The notes beneath the pieces were generated by a model that ran no database searches, had not been told where the DNA came from, and saw only the letters and a program-made list of their open reading frames with translations. This document shows positions 18,937 through 29,776 of a stretch of 64,000 bases of DNA, piece after piece; position 1 is the first letter of the stretch, and every line of letters begins with the position of its first letter. Source of the DNA: Mannheimia haemolytica (lineage in GTDB: Bacteria > Pseudomonadota > Gammaproteobacteria > Enterobacterales > Pasteurellaceae); the NCBI GenBank assembly GCA_900638155.1, contig LR134495.1, forward strand, positions 1,302,001-1,366,000, written 5' to 3'. A program made the position numbers and the translations under genes.

Positions 18937-20133
18937 ATGCTTGAATTATTGTTCCTTTTATTGCCTATTGCAGCACTATATGGCTGGTATATGGGGCAAC
19001 GTAGTGCAAAGAAGGATCAAGAAACCGTTAGTAATAAGTTTTCTCGTGAGTATGTTACGGGGTTAAATTTTCTTCTATCTAATCAGCAGGAAAAGGCGGT
19101 AGACCTTTTCCTCTCTATGTTACAAAAACAAGAATCTGAAAATCATATTGCGTCTGAATCCCAATTTGAAGCGGAGTTGACCCTAGGTAATCTTTTCCGT
19201 TCAAGAGGTGAGGTAGATCGCGCCTTACGTATTCACCAAACATTAGTGAATAGCCCTCATTATTCATTTGAACAAAAATTATTAGCAAAACAGCAATTAG
19301 CTAAAGACTTTATGGTTGCAGGTTTCTATGACCGTGCAGAAAATTATTACATTTCATTAGTTGATGAACCTGAGTTTGCTAAATATTCTTTATCACAGCT
19401 TGCCGTTATTTATCAAAAAACCAGAGAATGGAAAAAAGCGATTAATGTTGCAGAAAAACGGCTTAGAATAGAGCCAGATACAGATAAAATACCGCTTTCA
19501 CATTTTTATTGTGAATATGCGCAAGGAGTTAAATTTGATGATAAAGCGCTATTTATTGAATCCTTAAATAAAGCGTTAGAATATTATCCTCAATCCACTC
19601 GAGCTTCTATAATGTTAGGTGACTTCTATTTAGAAGAGGGAGAATATCTAAGAGCATTAAGCTATTTCGAGCAGATTCTTGTGCAAGACCCTGATTATAT
19701 TAGCGAAGTGCTTGGACGAATTAAGCAAAGCTATATGGCTCTTGAGGATTTAAATGGCTATGAATTATTTCTCATTCGAGCAAACCGAGTAAAACATAAT
19801 AGTAGTGTAGATATTGCTTTAACTGAATTTATTGAAGAAAAAGATGGTATCAATGCTGCACATTCTAAACTATACCAGCAGTTGAGTACTTATCCGAATT
19901 TAATTACTTTTCACCGCTTTATTCGCTATCAAGCAGATTTTGCGGAGGAAGGAAATGGTAAAGAAAGCTTAGTTTTATTACATAATATGGTGGGAAATCA
20001 GATAAAACGCAGCTTCCAATATCGCTGTTTGAATTGTGGTTATCAAAGTTATCGCTTAATGTGGCAATGTCCTTCTTGTAATCAATGGGAAAAAATTAAG
20101 CCGGTACAAAGTATCGAAGGTATTATTCAATAA
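18937..20133 (+). CDS. lapB: Lipopolysaccharide assembly protein LapB (YciM)
   Basis: A 398-residue protein with an N-terminal membrane anchor (residues 1-18), a series of TPR repeats across the middle and a C-terminal rubredoxin-type zinc knuckle with Cys364, Cys367, Cys378 and Cys381 (CLNC and CPSC). LapB recruits LpxC to the FtsH protease and so sets the rate of lipid A synthesis. Length matches the E. coli protein (389). The order lapA-lapB-pyrF-yciH is the same as in enterics. Confidence 0.95.
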   Translation: MLELLFLLLPIAALYGWYMGQRSAKKDQETVSNKFSREYVTGLNFLLSNQQEKAVDLFLSMLQKQESENHIASESQFEAELTLGNLFRSRGEVDRALRIHQTLVNSPHYSFEQKLLAKQQLAKDFMVAGFYDRAENYYISLVDEPEFAKYSLSQLAVIYQKTREWKKAINVAEKRLRIEPDTDKIPLSHFYCEYAQGVKFDDKALFIESLNKALEYYPQSTRASIMLGDFYLEEGEYLRALSYFEQILVQDPDYISEVLGRIKQSYMALEDLNGYELFLIRANRVKHNSSVDIALTEFIEEKDGINAAHSKLYQQLSTYPNLITFHRFIRYQADFAEEGNGKESLVLLHNMVGNQIKRSFQYRCLNCGYQSYRLMWQCPSCNQWEKIKPVQSIEGIIQ

Positions 20134-20156
20134 AGAAAGAATCTGAGGAATTGAAT

Positions 20157-20849
20157 ATGAACAATAAAGTAATTGTTGCGTTAGACTATGAAACTGAACG
20201 TGAAGCATTAGAATTTGTGGATTTAGTCGATCCGTCGCTTTGTCGTTTAAAAGTAGGCAAAGAAATGTTTACAACCTTAGGCACAAATTTTGTCAAACAA
20301 TTACACGAACGTAAATTTGATGTATTCCTTGATTTAAAATATCATGATATTCCAAATACGGTTGCTCGAGCAGTACGTTCTGCTGCTGATCTTGGTGTGT
20401 GGATGGTTGACTTGCATGCTTCTGGTGGTTTAGCCATGATGGAAGAGGCAAAGAAAATTTTGGAGCCTTATGGCAAAGAGGCACCATTATTAATTGCAGT
20501 GACGGTTCTAACCAGTATGGAAGATTTGGATTTGCTTCAAATAGGTATTAATGCTTCGCCGATGGAACAAGTTATTCGTTTAGCACATTTAGCACAACGG
20601 GCTGGTTTAGATGGCGTGGTATGTTCTCCACAAGAAGTTGAGGTATTACGTACCCATTGTGGTCAAGATTTTAAATTAGTGACCCCAGGAATCCGGCCAA
20701 AAGGAACAGATTTTGGGGATCAACGCCGAGTGATGACACCCAAACAAGCAGTAGAAACAGGCTCAGATTTTTTGGTTATTGGTCGTCCTATTACCCAAGC
20801 TCAAGATCCGCTTGCGGTATTAAAATCTATTAACCAATCTATCAGTTAA
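20157..20849 (+). CDS. pyrF: Orotidine 5'-phosphate decarboxylase
   Basis: OMP decarboxylase, the last step of UMP synthesis, 230 residues. The catalytic segment [13 protein letters not shown] holds the Asp-Lys-Asp network, and the phosphate-binding loop appears as TPGIRP and VIGRPIT. The frame opens at a TTG at 20151, but the ATG at 20157 has GAGGA at the right distance and fits the family N-terminus ([12 protein letters not shown]). It follows lapB by 23 bases and ends in a strong terminator. Confidence 0.96.
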   Translation: MNNKVIVALDYETEREALEFVDLVDPSLCRLKVGKEMFTTLGTNFVKQLHERKFDVFLDLKYHDIPNTVARAVRSAADLGVWMVDLHASGGLAMMEEAKKILEPYGKEAPLLIAVTVLTSMEDLDLLQIGINASPMEQVIRLAHLAQRAGLDGVVCSPQEVEVLRTHCGQDFKLVTPGIRPKGTDFGDQRRVMTPKQAVETGSDFLVIGRPITQAQDPLAVLKSINQSIS

Positions 20850-20867
20850 TTCATTGCATTTTTAATG

Positions 20868-20893
20868 AAGGCGGAAAAATTTCCGCCTTTTTT
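20868..20893 (+). terminator. pyrF intrinsic terminator
   Basis: Stem AAGGCGGAA / TTCCGCCTT with a short A-rich loop and a T-run. An uptake signal (20900-20908) lies just downstream. Confidence 0.9.
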
Positions 20894-20931
20894 AATCAAA
20901 CAAGCGGTTATTTTTGAGGAAAAATTTGTAA

Positions 20932-21243
20932 ATGACATTAGTCTATTCAACGGAAACAGGCAGAATAAAGTCCGAAGTAATAAAAGAAGAACGCCCTAAA
21001 GGGGATGGTATTGTGCGTATTCAACGTCAAACAAGCGGTAGAAAGGGGAAAGGTGTTTGCCTTATCACCGGTCTTGATTTAGAGGATAAAGCCTTAAATT
21101 CTCTTGCTTCAGAGCTTAAACGTAAATTGGGTTGTGGTGGCTCATTTAAAGATGGAGTAATTGAAATCCAGGGCGATAATCGAGAATTCATTAAGCAAAT
21201 ATTAGAACAGAAAGGTTTCAAAGTGAAACTGGCAGGTGGTTGA
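20932..21243 (+). CDS. yciH: SUI1-family translation factor YciH
   Basis: A 103-residue homologue of eukaryotic initiation factor eIF1 (SUI1). Visible family blocks are VRIQRQTSGRKGKGVCLITG and LKRKLGCGGSFKDGVIEIQG, the latter ending in the conserved GD-R segment. E. coli YciH can discriminate against faulty initiation complexes in vitro, but its role in the cell is unclear. An uptake signal lies inside the gene (21031-21039) and encodes the TSG residues of the loop. It follows pyrF beyond a terminator, so it may have its own promoter. Confidence 0.9.
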   Translation: MTLVYSTETGRIKSEVIKEERPKGDGIVRIQRQTSGRKGKGVCLITGLDLEDKALNSLASELKRKLGCGGSFKDGVIEIQGDNREFIKQILEQKGFKVKLAGG

Positions 21244-21345
21244 GTTTTAAACAATTATCAGCTGGCAGTTTTTAAATAACTTCATTTTATTTGAAACTTC
21301 ATTCCTACTTTTCTGCCTAAAACTCACGATTAAGGAGAAAAACTA

Positions 21346-23508
21346 ATGTGGAAGAAAACGTTGATTGCTGTATTTTTAGCAAGCCAATATGCTTTTGCGG
21401 TAGGAACCGGGAAAGAACCATCAAAAAGTTATACTGAAACAGAATTAAAACAATTAAAAAATGATTGGTTAGCGATTTATCAAAAAGAGCTACAGTATGC
21501 AGAAAATTTGCGTTTAAAACAGAGAGAAAATTTTCAGCAAATTAATTATTTGGCAGATGCAGCGATTAGTCAGAAGAATTTATCACTTTCAACGGAGCAG
21601 ACAATTCAGCGTTTATTACTAACCTTAGCGGCTTATCCGTTGGAGATGGAAGCTGAATGGAAGCTGCTAAATGCTAAAATAACGTTAAAACAAGCTACAG
21701 AAAGTGAAGTTAAAGCATTTATTTCAAAATATCCTGATTCTTTGTATCAAAGGCAGTTACAGAACTTGATGTTTGAGCTGCTCTATCGTGAACAGAAATT
21801 TGCAGAGTTGTTGCAATATGCCGAAAATGTTAAACCAAGTCATCTAGCAGACCAATGCCGTTTATTTTCTGCTCGTTATGAACTGGTAGCAAACAAAGCT
21901 CAAATTAATCCGGAAGTCTCTCAAGTTGCTGAGCAAAAGGCAGAAAATGCGGAATTGTTTGCCTTAGTGCAAGAGTTTGATCGTTTTTGGCTTGCTACGC
22001 CGAAATTAACGTCAGATTGTGCGAATTTAGAAAGTTATTGGCGGGATCAGCGGGTTAAAACCGATGAAAAAATGCGTTTGAAAGCGGTCGAATTAATTAA
22101 ACAAAATGCAAATGCGGAATTGGCGAATTTAGCGGCAAATGTAAACAATGAGAATTTGAAAATCTGGCTATCTTCCGTTGAAAAGGTAGCGAATAATCCG
22201 GCAGATTTGCAAAATTTTATCGAAAATCAACCGCTTGATTCCCCATTTTATGCTGAGAATAAAGCGATTATTCAGCAACTCTTTGCTAAATATGTGCGAA
22301 CTTTATCGGAAAATATGGAGAACCCGAGTTTCCAGCAATACCAAGCGTGGGCGGAGAAGTATCAATTTTCCAATGAGGAAATGAATAGCTGGAAAAATGC
22401 CTTTATCACTCGGCTTTTTGATAACCCAGAGCCAACATTCCAGCTTTGGCGTGATGAGCAAATTAAGCTGCTCAAGGCGGACAATTTAACCGAACGCCGT
22501 TTGCGAATGGCAATTTGGCAACAAACAGCGTTAAAGGAGTGGTTGGATTTACTCTCAACTGAGGCGAAAGGTAAAGCAGAATGGCGTTATTGGGCAGCGA
22601 AAGAGGAGAAAAATGAAGCGAAACGTAAAGCTGATTTTAAAAACTTAGCTAAAGAGCGAGGCTTCTATGCTATGTTGGCTGCTCAACAATTAGGCATTAT
22701 TTACCAAATCCCAATGCTCGAAGTACCTGAATTGACGCAGGTTCAGATTGAATTGTATGCAAACCAATTAGTGCGTATTCAAGAGTTACGAGAGCTAGGG
22801 CAGTTTGAACAAGCAAGAAAAGTATGGATTGACTGGCTAAAAAGTATTAAAGCGGAAGCGGGGGAAAATACACCAACTAAAATCCAATTAGCTCTAATAA
22901 AATACGCTAAGGATAAAAATTGGTATGATTTGGCGGTGGAAGGTACGATTCAAACAAAAGCCTTTGATTATCTTGATTTACGATTACCGAATGCCTATTC
23001 GGATTGGTTTGATTTACATCTGCAAGATAAAAAAATCAGCAAAACATTTGCTCAGGCGATTGCTCGTCAAGAAAGTGCGTGGAATGCTCAGGCTCAATCG
23101 CACGCCAATGCGAGAGGTTTAATGCAGTTGTTACCGACTACCGCACAGAAAACGGCAAAGGATAACGGTTTAGTATTCAAAGATGGAAATGATCTCTTTC
23201 AGCCGTTTAACAATATTATGTTAGGCACAACCCATTTAATGGAGTTAAATGAGAAATATCCGAATAATCGGATTTTAATCGCATCTGCCTATAATGCCGG
23301 AGCAGGGCGTGTCGAGCAGTGGCTGAAAAGGAGTAACGGACAGTTAGCAATGGACGAATTTATTGCCAGTATTCCATTTTTTGAAACCAGAGGCTATGTA
23401 CAAAATGTGCTGGCGTATGACTACTATTATCAAATGCTCTATAGCGATATAAATGCTAAAAATGGATTAAAAATGTTCTATCAAGAGGAATTAACAAGAA
23501 AATATTAA
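21346..23508 (+). CDS. slt: Soluble lytic murein transglycosylase
   Basis: A periplasmic lytic transglycosylase of 720 residues. A signal peptide (MWKKTLIAVFLASQYAFA) is followed by a long alpha-helical superhelix that forms a ring in Slt70, and a C-terminal SLT domain with catalytic Glu576 in AIARQESAWNAQAQS, then ARGLMQLLPTTA and SAYNAGAGRVEQWL. It cleaves glycan strands to 1,6-anhydromuropeptides during wall growth and repair. It is about 75 residues longer than E. coli Slt70 (645), mostly in the helical part. AAGGAG lies before the ATG. Confidence 0.94.
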   Translation: MWKKTLIAVFLASQYAFAVGTGKEPSKSYTETELKQLKNDWLAIYQKELQYAENLRLKQRENFQQINYLADAAISQKNLSLSTEQTIQRLLLTLAAYPLEMEAEWKLLNAKITLKQATESEVKAFISKYPDSLYQRQLQNLMFELLYREQKFAELLQYAENVKPSHLADQCRLFSARYELVANKAQINPEVSQVAEQKAENAELFALVQEFDRFWLATPKLTSDCANLESYWRDQRVKTDEKMRLKAVELIKQNANAELANLAANVNNENLKIWLSSVEKVANNPADLQNFIENQPLDSPFYAENKAIIQQLFAKYVRTLSENMENPSFQQYQAWAEKYQFSNEEMNSWKNAFITRLFDNPEPTFQLWRDEQIKLLKADNLTERRLRMAIWQQTALKEWLDLLSTEAKGKAEWRYWAAKEEKNEAKRKADFKNLAKERGFYAMLAAQQLGIIYQIPMLEVPELTQVQIELYANQLVRIQELRELGQFEQARKVWIDWLKSIKAEAGENTPTKIQLALIKYAKDKNWYDLAVEGTIQTKAFDYLDLRLPNAYSDWFDLHLQDKKISKTFAQAIARQESAWNAQAQSHANARGLMQLLPTTAQKTAKDNGLVFKDGNDLFQPFNNIMLGTTHLMELNEKYPNNRILIASAYNAGAGRVEQWLKRSNGQLAMDEFIASIPFFETRGYVQNVLAYDYYYQMLYSDINAKNGLKMFYQEELTRKY

Positions 23509-23515
23509 AAAATGC

Positions 23516-23543
23516 TTGTGTTTTTGTGTAGAACCTCTATAAT
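23516..23543 (+). promoter_or_regulatory. Promoter of the initiator tRNA gene
   Basis: TTGTGT (23516-23521) and TATAAT (23538-23543) with a 16-base spacer. A GC-rich stretch follows before the tRNA, as expected for a stringently controlled promoter. It may also feed the rimP-nusA-infB genes. Confidence 0.75.
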
Positions 23544-23556
23544 GCACCCCATCAGA

Positions 23557-23633
<77 letters not shown>

Positions 23634-23641
23634 GTTTTAAG

Positions 23642-23675
23642 CTCACAGCTTTGGTTAAAGTTGTGAGTTTTGTTT
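23642..23675 (+). terminator. Terminator after tRNA-fMet
   Basis: Stem CTCACAGCTTT / AAAGTTGTGAG (one G-T pair) with a GGTT loop, followed by TTTTGTTTT. It lies 8 bases after the tRNA. Confidence 0.85.
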
Positions 23676-23752
23676 TATATGCTGTAGTGAATTTGCAAAA
23701 AATTTGGCAAAAAAGACCGCTTGTGTCGCTACATCAAAAAACAAACCGCTTA

Positions 23753-23784
23753 AAGCCCCACGGTTTCCCGTCTGGGGCTTTTTT
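23753..23784 (+). terminator. Second terminator upstream of rimP
   Basis: Stem AAGCCCCA / TGGGGCTT with a 12-base loop and a T-run. With the first hairpin it makes a tandem terminator, so expression of rimP-nusA-infB needs read-through or a promoter between here and 23856. The stretch between the two hairpins contains an uptake signal at 23716-23724. Confidence 0.8.
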
Positions 23785-23855
23785 GCGGAAATTGGTACAG
23801 CATTAACGTATCAAAGCTGGTTTATCCGGCTTTTTTTATATTTGGAGATTATGAC

Positions 23856-24317
23856 TTGGCAACTTTAGAACAAAAATTAGAAGATTTAGTGCTCGATTCT
23901 ATTGAAGCATTAGGCTTTGAATTAGTCGGCATTGAATGCCAACGTGCAGGCCGTTTTTTAACGGTGCGTTTATATATTGACAAAGACGGTGGCGTGACGA
24001 TTGATGATTGTAGCGATGTCAGCCGCCAAGTGAGTGCGATTTTTGATGTGGAAGATCCGATTGCCGATAAATATAACTTAGAGGTTTCTTCTCCGGGGTT
24101 AGATCGTCCATTATTTACCGTTGCCCACTATGAGCGTTTTATCGGGCAAGATGTAGTGATTCATTTACGCATTCCGATGTTCGACCGCCGTAAATGGCAA
24201 GGAAAAATCAAACAAGTAGAAGGTGATTTCATCACTTTAACGGTAGAAAATGAAGATCGCCAGTTCGCATTTGGCAATATTCAAAAAGCAAATTTAGTTC
24301 CGGTTTTTAATTTTTAA
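23856..24317 (+). CDS. rimP: Ribosome maturation factor RimP
   Basis: A 153-residue protein needed for 30S subunit maturation. It begins [11 protein letters not shown] and contains the conserved [19 protein letters not shown] block and a C-terminal SH3-like part ending [11 protein letters not shown], all close to E. coli RimP. The start is a TTG with GGAG eight bases upstream. An ATG five bases earlier (23851) is in another frame and stops after five codons. The unusual start and the overlapping mini-frame may keep translation low. Confidence 0.95.
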   Translation: MATLEQKLEDLVLDSIEALGFELVGIECQRAGRFLTVRLYIDKDGGVTIDDCSDVSRQVSAIFDVEDPIADKYNLEVSSPGLDRPLFTVAHYERFIGQDVVIHLRIPMFDRRKWQGKIKQVEGDFITLTVENEDRQFAFGNIQKANLVPVFNF

Positions 24318-24335
24318 TGAAGGTAAACTGACAAA

Positions 24336-25832
24336 ATGAGTAAAGAGATTTTATTAGCTGCGGAAGCAGTTTCAAACGAAAAACAATTACCAAAAGAGGC
24401 AATTTTTGAAGCCTTAGAAACCGCTTTAACTATTGCAACCAAAAAAAGTCGTGATTTAGACATTGACGTGCGTGTGGTGGTAGATCGTAAAACCGGTGAT
24501 TTCCAAACTTTCCGTCGTTGGGCTGTGGTTGAAAACGTGAATAATATGACTCGTGAAATCAGCTTAGAAGCGGCACAATTTGAAGATCCAAACGTGCAAT
24601 TAGGCGATTTTATTGAAGATGAAGTAGAGTCTATCGAGTTCGGTCGTGTGGCGATCCAGACTTTTGGTCAGGTAGTCAAAACTAAAATTCGTGAAGCGGA
24701 GAAGACGAAAATTATTGATGAATTCCGTTCGGATTTAGGCAAAATTATTCTTGCTACTGTGAAAAAAGTAACCCGTGATAATATTTTCCTTGAGTTACAA
24801 GGTAAATCAGAAGATATCAAAGGCGAAGCGGTCATTGTGCGTGAAGATATGATTCCTCGTGAGAATTTCCGCCCAGGCGATCGTGTGCGTGGTGTGTTAT
24901 ACGAAATCAAACCGGAGTCAAAAGGACCTCAGCTTTTCGTTACCCGTGCTAAACCGGTGATGTTAGAAGAGCTATTCAAATTGGAAGTGCCTGAAATTGG
25001 CGAAGGCGTAATTGAGATCAAAGGTTCTGCCCGTGATGTCGGTTCTCGTGCAAAAATTGCCGTGAAAACCCACGATAAACGTATTGACCCGGTAGGGGCT
25101 TGTGTGGGTATGCGTGGTGCTCGTGTTCAGGCTATCAGCAATGAATTAGGCGGCGAGCGTGTGGATATCGTACTTTGGGACGAAAATCCGGCTCAATTTG
25201 TGATTAATGCAATGGCTCCGGCAGATGTAAGCTCTATTGTGATTAACGATGAAGCTCACTCAATGGATATTGCGGTTGAAGCGAAAAATCTGGCTCAAGC
25301 TATCGGTCGTAATGGTCAAAACGTGCGTTTAGCGACACAATTAACCGGTTGGGCATTAAATGTAATGACCGTTGAAGAGCTAACGAAGAAGAGCGAAGAA
25401 GAAGATGGCAAAGTCATCAATTTATTAACTTCTGCTTTAGAAATTGATGAAGAATTCGCTCAAGTTTTAATTGAAGAGGGCTTTACGTCTCTTGAAGCGA
25501 TTGCTTATGTGCCGGTTGATGCCTTAACGGCAATTGACGGTTTAGAAGATGAAGATTTAGTTGAAGAATTACAATCTCGTGCTAAAAATGCGATCACGAA
25601 AAAAGCGTTAGAAGAAGAGCAGTTATTAAAATCAGCTCAAATTGAAGAAAAATTATTAACGCTTGAAGGTATGGACCGCCATATCGCATTCAAATTAGCT
25701 GAAAAACAGATTACGACTCTTGAAGAACTTGCAGAGCAAGGTGTTGATGATTTAGCCGATATTGAAGAACTTTCAGAAGAGAAAGCTGGCGAGCTAATTA
25801 TGGCAGCACGCCAAATTTGTTGGTTCAACTAA
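24336..25832 (+). CDS. nusA: Transcription termination/antitermination factor NusA
   Basis: NusA, 498 residues, which binds RNA polymerase and controls pausing, termination and antitermination. In order: the N-terminal polymerase-binding domain (about 1-125), the S1 domain (about 135-200), KH1 and KH2 (about 200-345, with [15 protein letters not shown] and [12 protein letters not shown]) and two acidic repeats (about 350-495) that bind the polymerase alpha subunit. Length matches E. coli NusA (495). It lies 18 bases after rimP, and its end approaches infB within 17 bases. Confidence 0.97.
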   Translation: MSKEILLAAEAVSNEKQLPKEAIFEALETALTIATKKSRDLDIDVRVVVDRKTGDFQTFRRWAVVENVNNMTREISLEAAQFEDPNVQLGDFIEDEVESIEFGRVAIQTFGQVVKTKIREAEKTKIIDEFRSDLGKIILATVKKVTRDNIFLELQGKSEDIKGEAVIVREDMIPRENFRPGDRVRGVLYEIKPESKGPQLFVTRAKPVMLEELFKLEVPEIGEGVIEIKGSARDVGSRAKIAVKTHDKRIDPVGACVGMRGARVQAISNELGGERVDIVLWDENPAQFVINAMAPADVSSIVINDEAHSMDIAVEAKNLAQAIGRNGQNVRLATQLTGWALNVMTVEELTKKSEEEDGKVINLLTSALEIDEEFAQVLIEEGFTSLEAIAYVPVDALTAIDGLEDEDLVEELQSRAKNAITKKALEEEQLLKSAQIEEKLLTLEGMDRHIAFKLAEKQITTLEELAEQGVDDLADIEELSEEKAGELIMAARQICWFN

Positions 25833-25849
25833 GCAAAGAGGATAATAAA

Positions 25850-28384
25850 ATGACAGAAGAGAAAAAAACACTTTCGCTTGGTGGCGCTCGCAAAGCGAGT
25901 AAAGTGAATACAACCACGACCAGTGGTAAAGTAAAAACGGTTGAAGTAAAAGAGAAAAAACCGAAAATTGATGCAAAAGCATTGCAAGAAAAAGCAGCAA
26001 AAGAAGCTGCTGCAGCGAAAGCTAGAGCTGAAAAAGAAGCAGCTGAAAAGTTAGCCAAAGAAAAAGCCGAAGCTGAAGCTAAAGAGAAAGCTGCAAAAAA
26101 AGCAGCAGAATCGACCGCTAGTAAGCCGCATTCTGTGCCGGTAATGCCAAGCAGCAAAGCAAAAGAAGAAAAACAGAAAGCACAACAGGTACAGCCAAAA
26201 CAAGAGAAAGCGGTTGATCCTGAAAAAGAAGCTAAACGCAAAGAAGAAGCTGAGTTACGCCGTAAGCAAGAGGAATTAGCTCAGCAAAAAGCGGAAATGG
26301 AAGCAAAACGTGCAGCAGAAAATGCCCGCCGTTTAGCTGAAATTGCTCGTGAAGAAGCGGAAGACAACGGCAACGAAGATTTTGATGATGAGCGTTTTAC
26401 TTCTTCTTATGCTAGAGAGGCTGAGCGTGATAATGACCGCCGTAGTGAGGGAAATCGTGGTCGTAACGGCAAGGGCAATGTGGTTAAAGCGAAAAAAGGC
26501 GGACGTGAAGAGGATAAAAACGAACGCAGTGCAGATCGTCGCAACCATAAAGAAGTAAAAGGCAAAGGTAAACAAGGTAAGAAAGGTGCAGCTTTACAAC
26601 AAGCCTTTACCAAACCAGCTCAAGTTGTTAAAGCCGATGTGGTGATTGGTGAAACTATCACTGTAGCTGAATTAGCAAATAAAATGGCGGTGAAAGCGAC
26701 TGAAATCATCAAAATGATGATGAAAATGGGCGAAATGGTGACTATCAACCAAGTTATCGACCAAGAAACTGCACAATTAGTGGCAGAAGAACTTGGGCAT
26801 AAAGTGATTCTGCGTAAAGAAAATGAGTTAGAAGAAGCGGTTTTAGAAGATCGTGATACTCACGCAGAAAAAGTAACCCGTGCACCGGTAGTGACTATTA
26901 TGGGCCACGTTGACCACGGTAAAACCTCGTTACTTGACTACATTCGTAAAGCCAAAGTGGCGGCAGGTGAAGCAGGTGGTATTACCCAGCACATTGGTGC
27001 ATACCACGTTGAAACCGATGACGGCAAGATGATCACTTTCTTAGATACCCCGGGGCATGCAGCCTTTACCTCAATGCGTGCGCGTGGTGCGAAAGCAACC
27101 GACATCGTTGTTCTCGTCGTTGCGGCTGATGACGGTGTAATGCCACAAACTATCGAAGCGATCCAGCACGCCAAAGCGGCGGGTGCGCCATTAGTGGTAG
27201 CGGTGAATAAAATTGATAAACCGGAAGCAAACCCTGACCGTGTAGAACAAGAGTTACTACAACACGAGGTTATTTCTGAGAAATTCGGTGGCGATGTGCA
27301 ATTCGTGCCGGTATCTGCGAAAAAAGGTATGGGGATCGATGATTTACTAGAAGCCATTATTCTGCAATCCGAAGTGCTTGAATTAACCGCAGTAAAAGAC
27401 GGTATGGCAAGCGGCGTGGTAATCGAATCTTACTTAGACAAAGGTCGTGGCCCTGTGGCAACTATCTTGGTTCAATCCGGTACGCTAAACAAAGGCGACA
27501 TTGTTCTATGTGGTTTTGAATACGGACGTGTGCGTGCAATGCGTGATGAAAACGGTAAAGATGTTGAATCAGCAGGTCCGTCTATTCCGGTAGAAGTATT
27601 AGGCTTATCAGGCGTGCCTGCTGCCGGTGATGAGGCAACCGTTGTGCGTGATGAGAAGAAAGCCCGTGAAGTGGCACTCTACCGCCAAGGTAAATTCCGT
27701 GAAGTGAAACTAGCTCGTCAGCAAAAAGCTAAACTGGAAAATATGTTTAGTAATATGGCAGCCGGTGATGTGGCAGAATTGAACATCATTGTTAAAGCAG
27801 ACGTACAAGGCTCGGTAGAAGCGATCAGCCAATCCTTAATGGAACTTTCAACCGATGAAGTGAAAGTGAAAATTGTTGGCTCCGGTGTGGGTGGTATTAC
27901 TGAAACTGATGCAACCTTAGCCGCAGCTTCTAATGCTATTATGGTCGGCTTTAACGTGCGTGCTGATGCCTCTGCCCGCCGTGTAATTGAAAACGAAAAC
28001 ATCGACTTACGTTACTATTCCATCATTTATGAACTATTAAATGACGTGAAAGCAGCAATGAGCGGTATGTTACAGCCTGAATTTAAACAAGAAATTATCG
28101 GCTTGGCAGAAGTGCGTGATGTGTTCCGTCACCCGAAATTTGGAGCGATTGCCGGTTGTATGGTGACAGAAGGTATCGTTAAACGTAACAACCCAATCCG
28201 TGTTCTGCGTGATAACGTGGTGATTTTTGAAGGAGAGTTAGAATCGCTACGCCGTTTCAAAGATGACGTATCTGAAGTGCGTAACGGTATGGAATGCGGT
28301 ATCGGGGTGAAAAACTACAACGATGTTAAAGTCGGCGACCAAATCGAAGTGTTTGAAGTGGTTGAAGTAAAACGTACTATTTAG
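25850..28384 (+). CDS. infB: Translation initiation factor IF-2
   Basis: IF-2, a GTPase that brings initiator tRNA to the 30S subunit. The first 280 residues are a highly charged Lys/Ala/Glu-rich region. An IF2 N-domain follows, then the G domain with [12 protein letters not shown] (G1), DTPGHAAF (G3) and NKID (G4), and the C-terminal tRNA-binding domains. The frame opens upstream at 25817, but the ATG at 25850 with AGAGGA before it and the family N-terminus [10 protein letters not shown] mark the start (844 residues). It shares a locus with the initiator tRNA gene at 23557. Confidence 0.97.
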   Translation: MTEEKKTLSLGGARKASKVNTTTTSGKVKTVEVKEKKPKIDAKALQEKAAKEAAAAKARAEKEAAEKLAKEKAEAEAKEKAAKKAAESTASKPHSVPVMPSSKAKEEKQKAQQVQPKQEKAVDPEKEAKRKEEAELRRKQEELAQQKAEMEAKRAAENARRLAEIAREEAEDNGNEDFDDERFTSSYAREAERDNDRRSEGNRGRNGKGNVVKAKKGGREEDKNERSADRRNHKEVKGKGKQGKKGAALQQAFTKPAQVVKADVVIGETITVAELANKMAVKATEIIKMMMKMGEMVTINQVIDQETAQLVAEELGHKVILRKENELEEAVLEDRDTHAEKVTRAPVVTIMGHVDHGKTSLLDYIRKAKVAAGEAGGITQHIGAYHVETDDGKMITFLDTPGHAAFTSMRARGAKATDIVVLVVAADDGVMPQTIEAIQHAKAAGAPLVVAVNKIDKPEANPDRVEQELLQHEVISEKFGGDVQFVPVSAKKGMGIDDLLEAIILQSEVLELTAVKDGMASGVVIESYLDKGRGPVATILVQSGTLNKGDIVLCGFEYGRVRAMRDENGKDVESAGPSIPVEVLGLSGVPAAGDEATVVRDEKKAREVALYRQGKFREVKLARQQKAKLENMFSNMAAGDVAELNIIVKADVQGSVEAISQSLMELSTDEVKVKIVGSGVGGITETDATLAAASNAIMVGFNVRADASARRVIENENIDLRYYSIIYELLNDVKAAMSGMLQPEFKQEIIGLAEVRDVFRHPKFGAIAGCMVTEGIVKRNNPIRVLRDNVVIFEGELESLRRFKDDVSEVRNGMECGIGVKNYNDVKVGDQIEVFEVVEVKRTI

Positions 28385-28395
28385 CCTAATTTTGT

Positions 28396-28454
28396 GTAGG
28401 GGCGTATTGCATACGCCCTTTGTATTTTTTAGGGCGTGAGCATCACGCCCCTAT
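28396..28454. repeat. REP inverted pair (BIME-like) between infB and rbfA
   Basis: Two hairpins face each other. The first is GTAG followed by the stem GGGCGTAT / ATACGCCC with loop TGC (28396-28418). The second is the stem GGGCGTGA / TCACGCCC with loop GCA followed by CTAT (28432-28454), the reverse complement of ATAG. The tetranucleotide plus palindrome is the hallmark of REPs mobilised by RAYT transposases. The element has the same architecture as the one at 52754-52811. It lies 14 bases before the rbfA start and fills the gap between infB and rbfA. Confidence 0.8.
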
Positions 28455-28467
28455 GAAAGAGAAAAAT

Positions 28468-28848
28468 ATGTCCAGAGAATTTAAACGTAGTGACCGTGTG
28501 GCACAGGAGCTACAAAAAGAAGTGGCGGTGATTTTACAACGTGAGGTAAAAGATCCTCGCATTGGTATGGTGACTGTCTCTGATGTGGAAGTATCAAGAG
28601 ATTTGGCGTATGCCAAAATTTTTGTGACTTTCTTATTTGATAACGATGCTGAAGCTATCAAGCAAGGTATGCAAGGCTTAGAGAAAGCAAGCCCCTATAT
28701 TCGAACCCTTTTAGGTAAAGCAATGCGTTTGCGTATTGTGCCTGAACTGCGTTTTATCTATGATGAATCGCTAGTCGAAGGTATGCGTATATCAAACTTG
28801 GTTTCCAGTGTCATTAAAAATGACGAAGAAAAACACAAAGAGGACTAA
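28468..28848 (+). CDS. rbfA: Ribosome-binding factor A
   Basis: RbfA, 126 residues, a KH-fold protein that helps mature the 5' end of 16S rRNA and is needed in the cold. Family blocks include [20 protein letters not shown] at the start, [17 protein letters not shown] and [11 protein letters not shown]. The frame is open further upstream, but the ATG at 28468 matches the family start. An in-frame ATG at 28453 lies on the last bases of the REP pair. The normal nusA-infB-rbfA-truB order is kept despite the inserted repeat. Confidence 0.94.
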   Translation: MSREFKRSDRVAQELQKEVAVILQREVKDPRIGMVTVSDVEVSRDLAYAKIFVTFLFDNDAEAIKQGMQGLEKASPYIRTLLGKAMRLRIVPELRFIYDESLVEGMRISNLVSSVIKNDEEKHKED

Positions 28849-28850
28849 TT

Positions 28851-29774
28851 GTGTCTAGACCTCGCAAACGTGGCCGTGATATTCACGGCGTTTTCTTATT
28901 AGATAAACCACAAGGAATGTCTTCAAACGATATTCTGCAAAAGGTAAAGCGAATTTTCCAAGCAAATAAAGCCGGACATACCGGGGCGTTAGACCCTCTC
29001 GCAACCGGAATGTTGCCGATCTGTTTAGGTGAAGCGACCAAATTTTCGCAATTTTTGTTGGATTCGGATAAACGTTATCTCGTCACCGCAAAATTAGGCG
29101 AACGAACCGATACTTCAGATGCGGAAGGGCAAGTGGTGGAAACCAAAGCAGTTGCAGTGACAAAATCTCAAATTTTGGCTGCTTTGGAGAAATTTAGAGG
29201 CGATATTTTGCAAGTGCCAACAATGTTTTCTGCCTTAAAACACAACGGCAAACCCTTGTATGAATATGCCCGGGCAGGGATTACGGTGGAGCGTGAGGCT
29301 CGCCCAATTACGATTTTTGAACTAAATTTCATTGGATACAAGGCTCCATTTTTAACCCTTGATGTGCATTGTTCTAAAGGTACTTATATCCGAACTTTGG
29401 TCGATGATTTAGGCGAAGAGTTGGGCTGTGGTGCACACGTTACGATGCTACGCCGTACAGCAGTGGCAGATTATCCGATTGAAAAAATGATGAGCTATGC
29501 AGATTTGCAAAATTTAGCCGAAAATCAACCGCTTGCACAGCTAGACTCGCACTTGTTACCGATGGATACGGCAGTTTCTGCATTAGCAAAAATAAATTTA
29601 AGTTCAGAGCAAACTAAAGCGGTGGGTTTTGGTCAGAGAATTAGATTTGATAACCTGAACCAACTTTATGGTTTGGTACGTTTATATTCAGAAGATGAAC
29701 AATTTCTCGGTGTGGCAGAAATCACCAATGATAATGTGATTCGTCCTAACCGAATGATTAACTTAACGGAATAA
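28851..29774 (+). CDS. truB: tRNA pseudouridine-55 synthase
   Basis: TruB, 307 residues, makes the universal pseudouridine 55 in the tRNA T loop. The catalytic aspartate is Asp48 in [12 protein letters not shown]. The N-terminal [15 protein letters not shown] and the C-terminal PUA-like domain are present. The start is GTG with AGAGGA seven bases upstream, two bases after the rbfA stop. The gene carries an uptake-signal-like site around 29528-29537. Confidence 0.96.
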   Translation: MSRPRKRGRDIHGVFLLDKPQGMSSNDILQKVKRIFQANKAGHTGALDPLATGMLPICLGEATKFSQFLLDSDKRYLVTAKLGERTDTSDAEGQVVETKAVAVTKSQILAALEKFRGDILQVPTMFSALKHNGKPLYEYARAGITVEREARPITIFELNFIGYKAPFLTLDVHCSKGTYIRTLVDDLGEELGCGAHVTMLRRTAVADYPIEKMMSYADLQNLAENQPLAQLDSHLLPMDTAVSALAKINLSSEQTKAVGFGQRIRFDNLNQLYGLVRLYSEDEQFLGVAEITNDNVIRPNRMINLTE

Positions 29775-29776
29775 GA

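Noticed and set aside
25825..26575. Several antisense frames opposite the N-terminal part of infB
   Set aside because: They mirror the Lys/Ala/Glu-rich repeats of IF-2 and have no ribosome-binding sites or recognisable domains.
26333..26613. Repetitive coding DNA that might suggest a tandem repeat or CRISPR-like array
   Set aside because: It is the charged low-complexity region of IF-2. Repeats are irregular, in frame and have no fixed spacer length.
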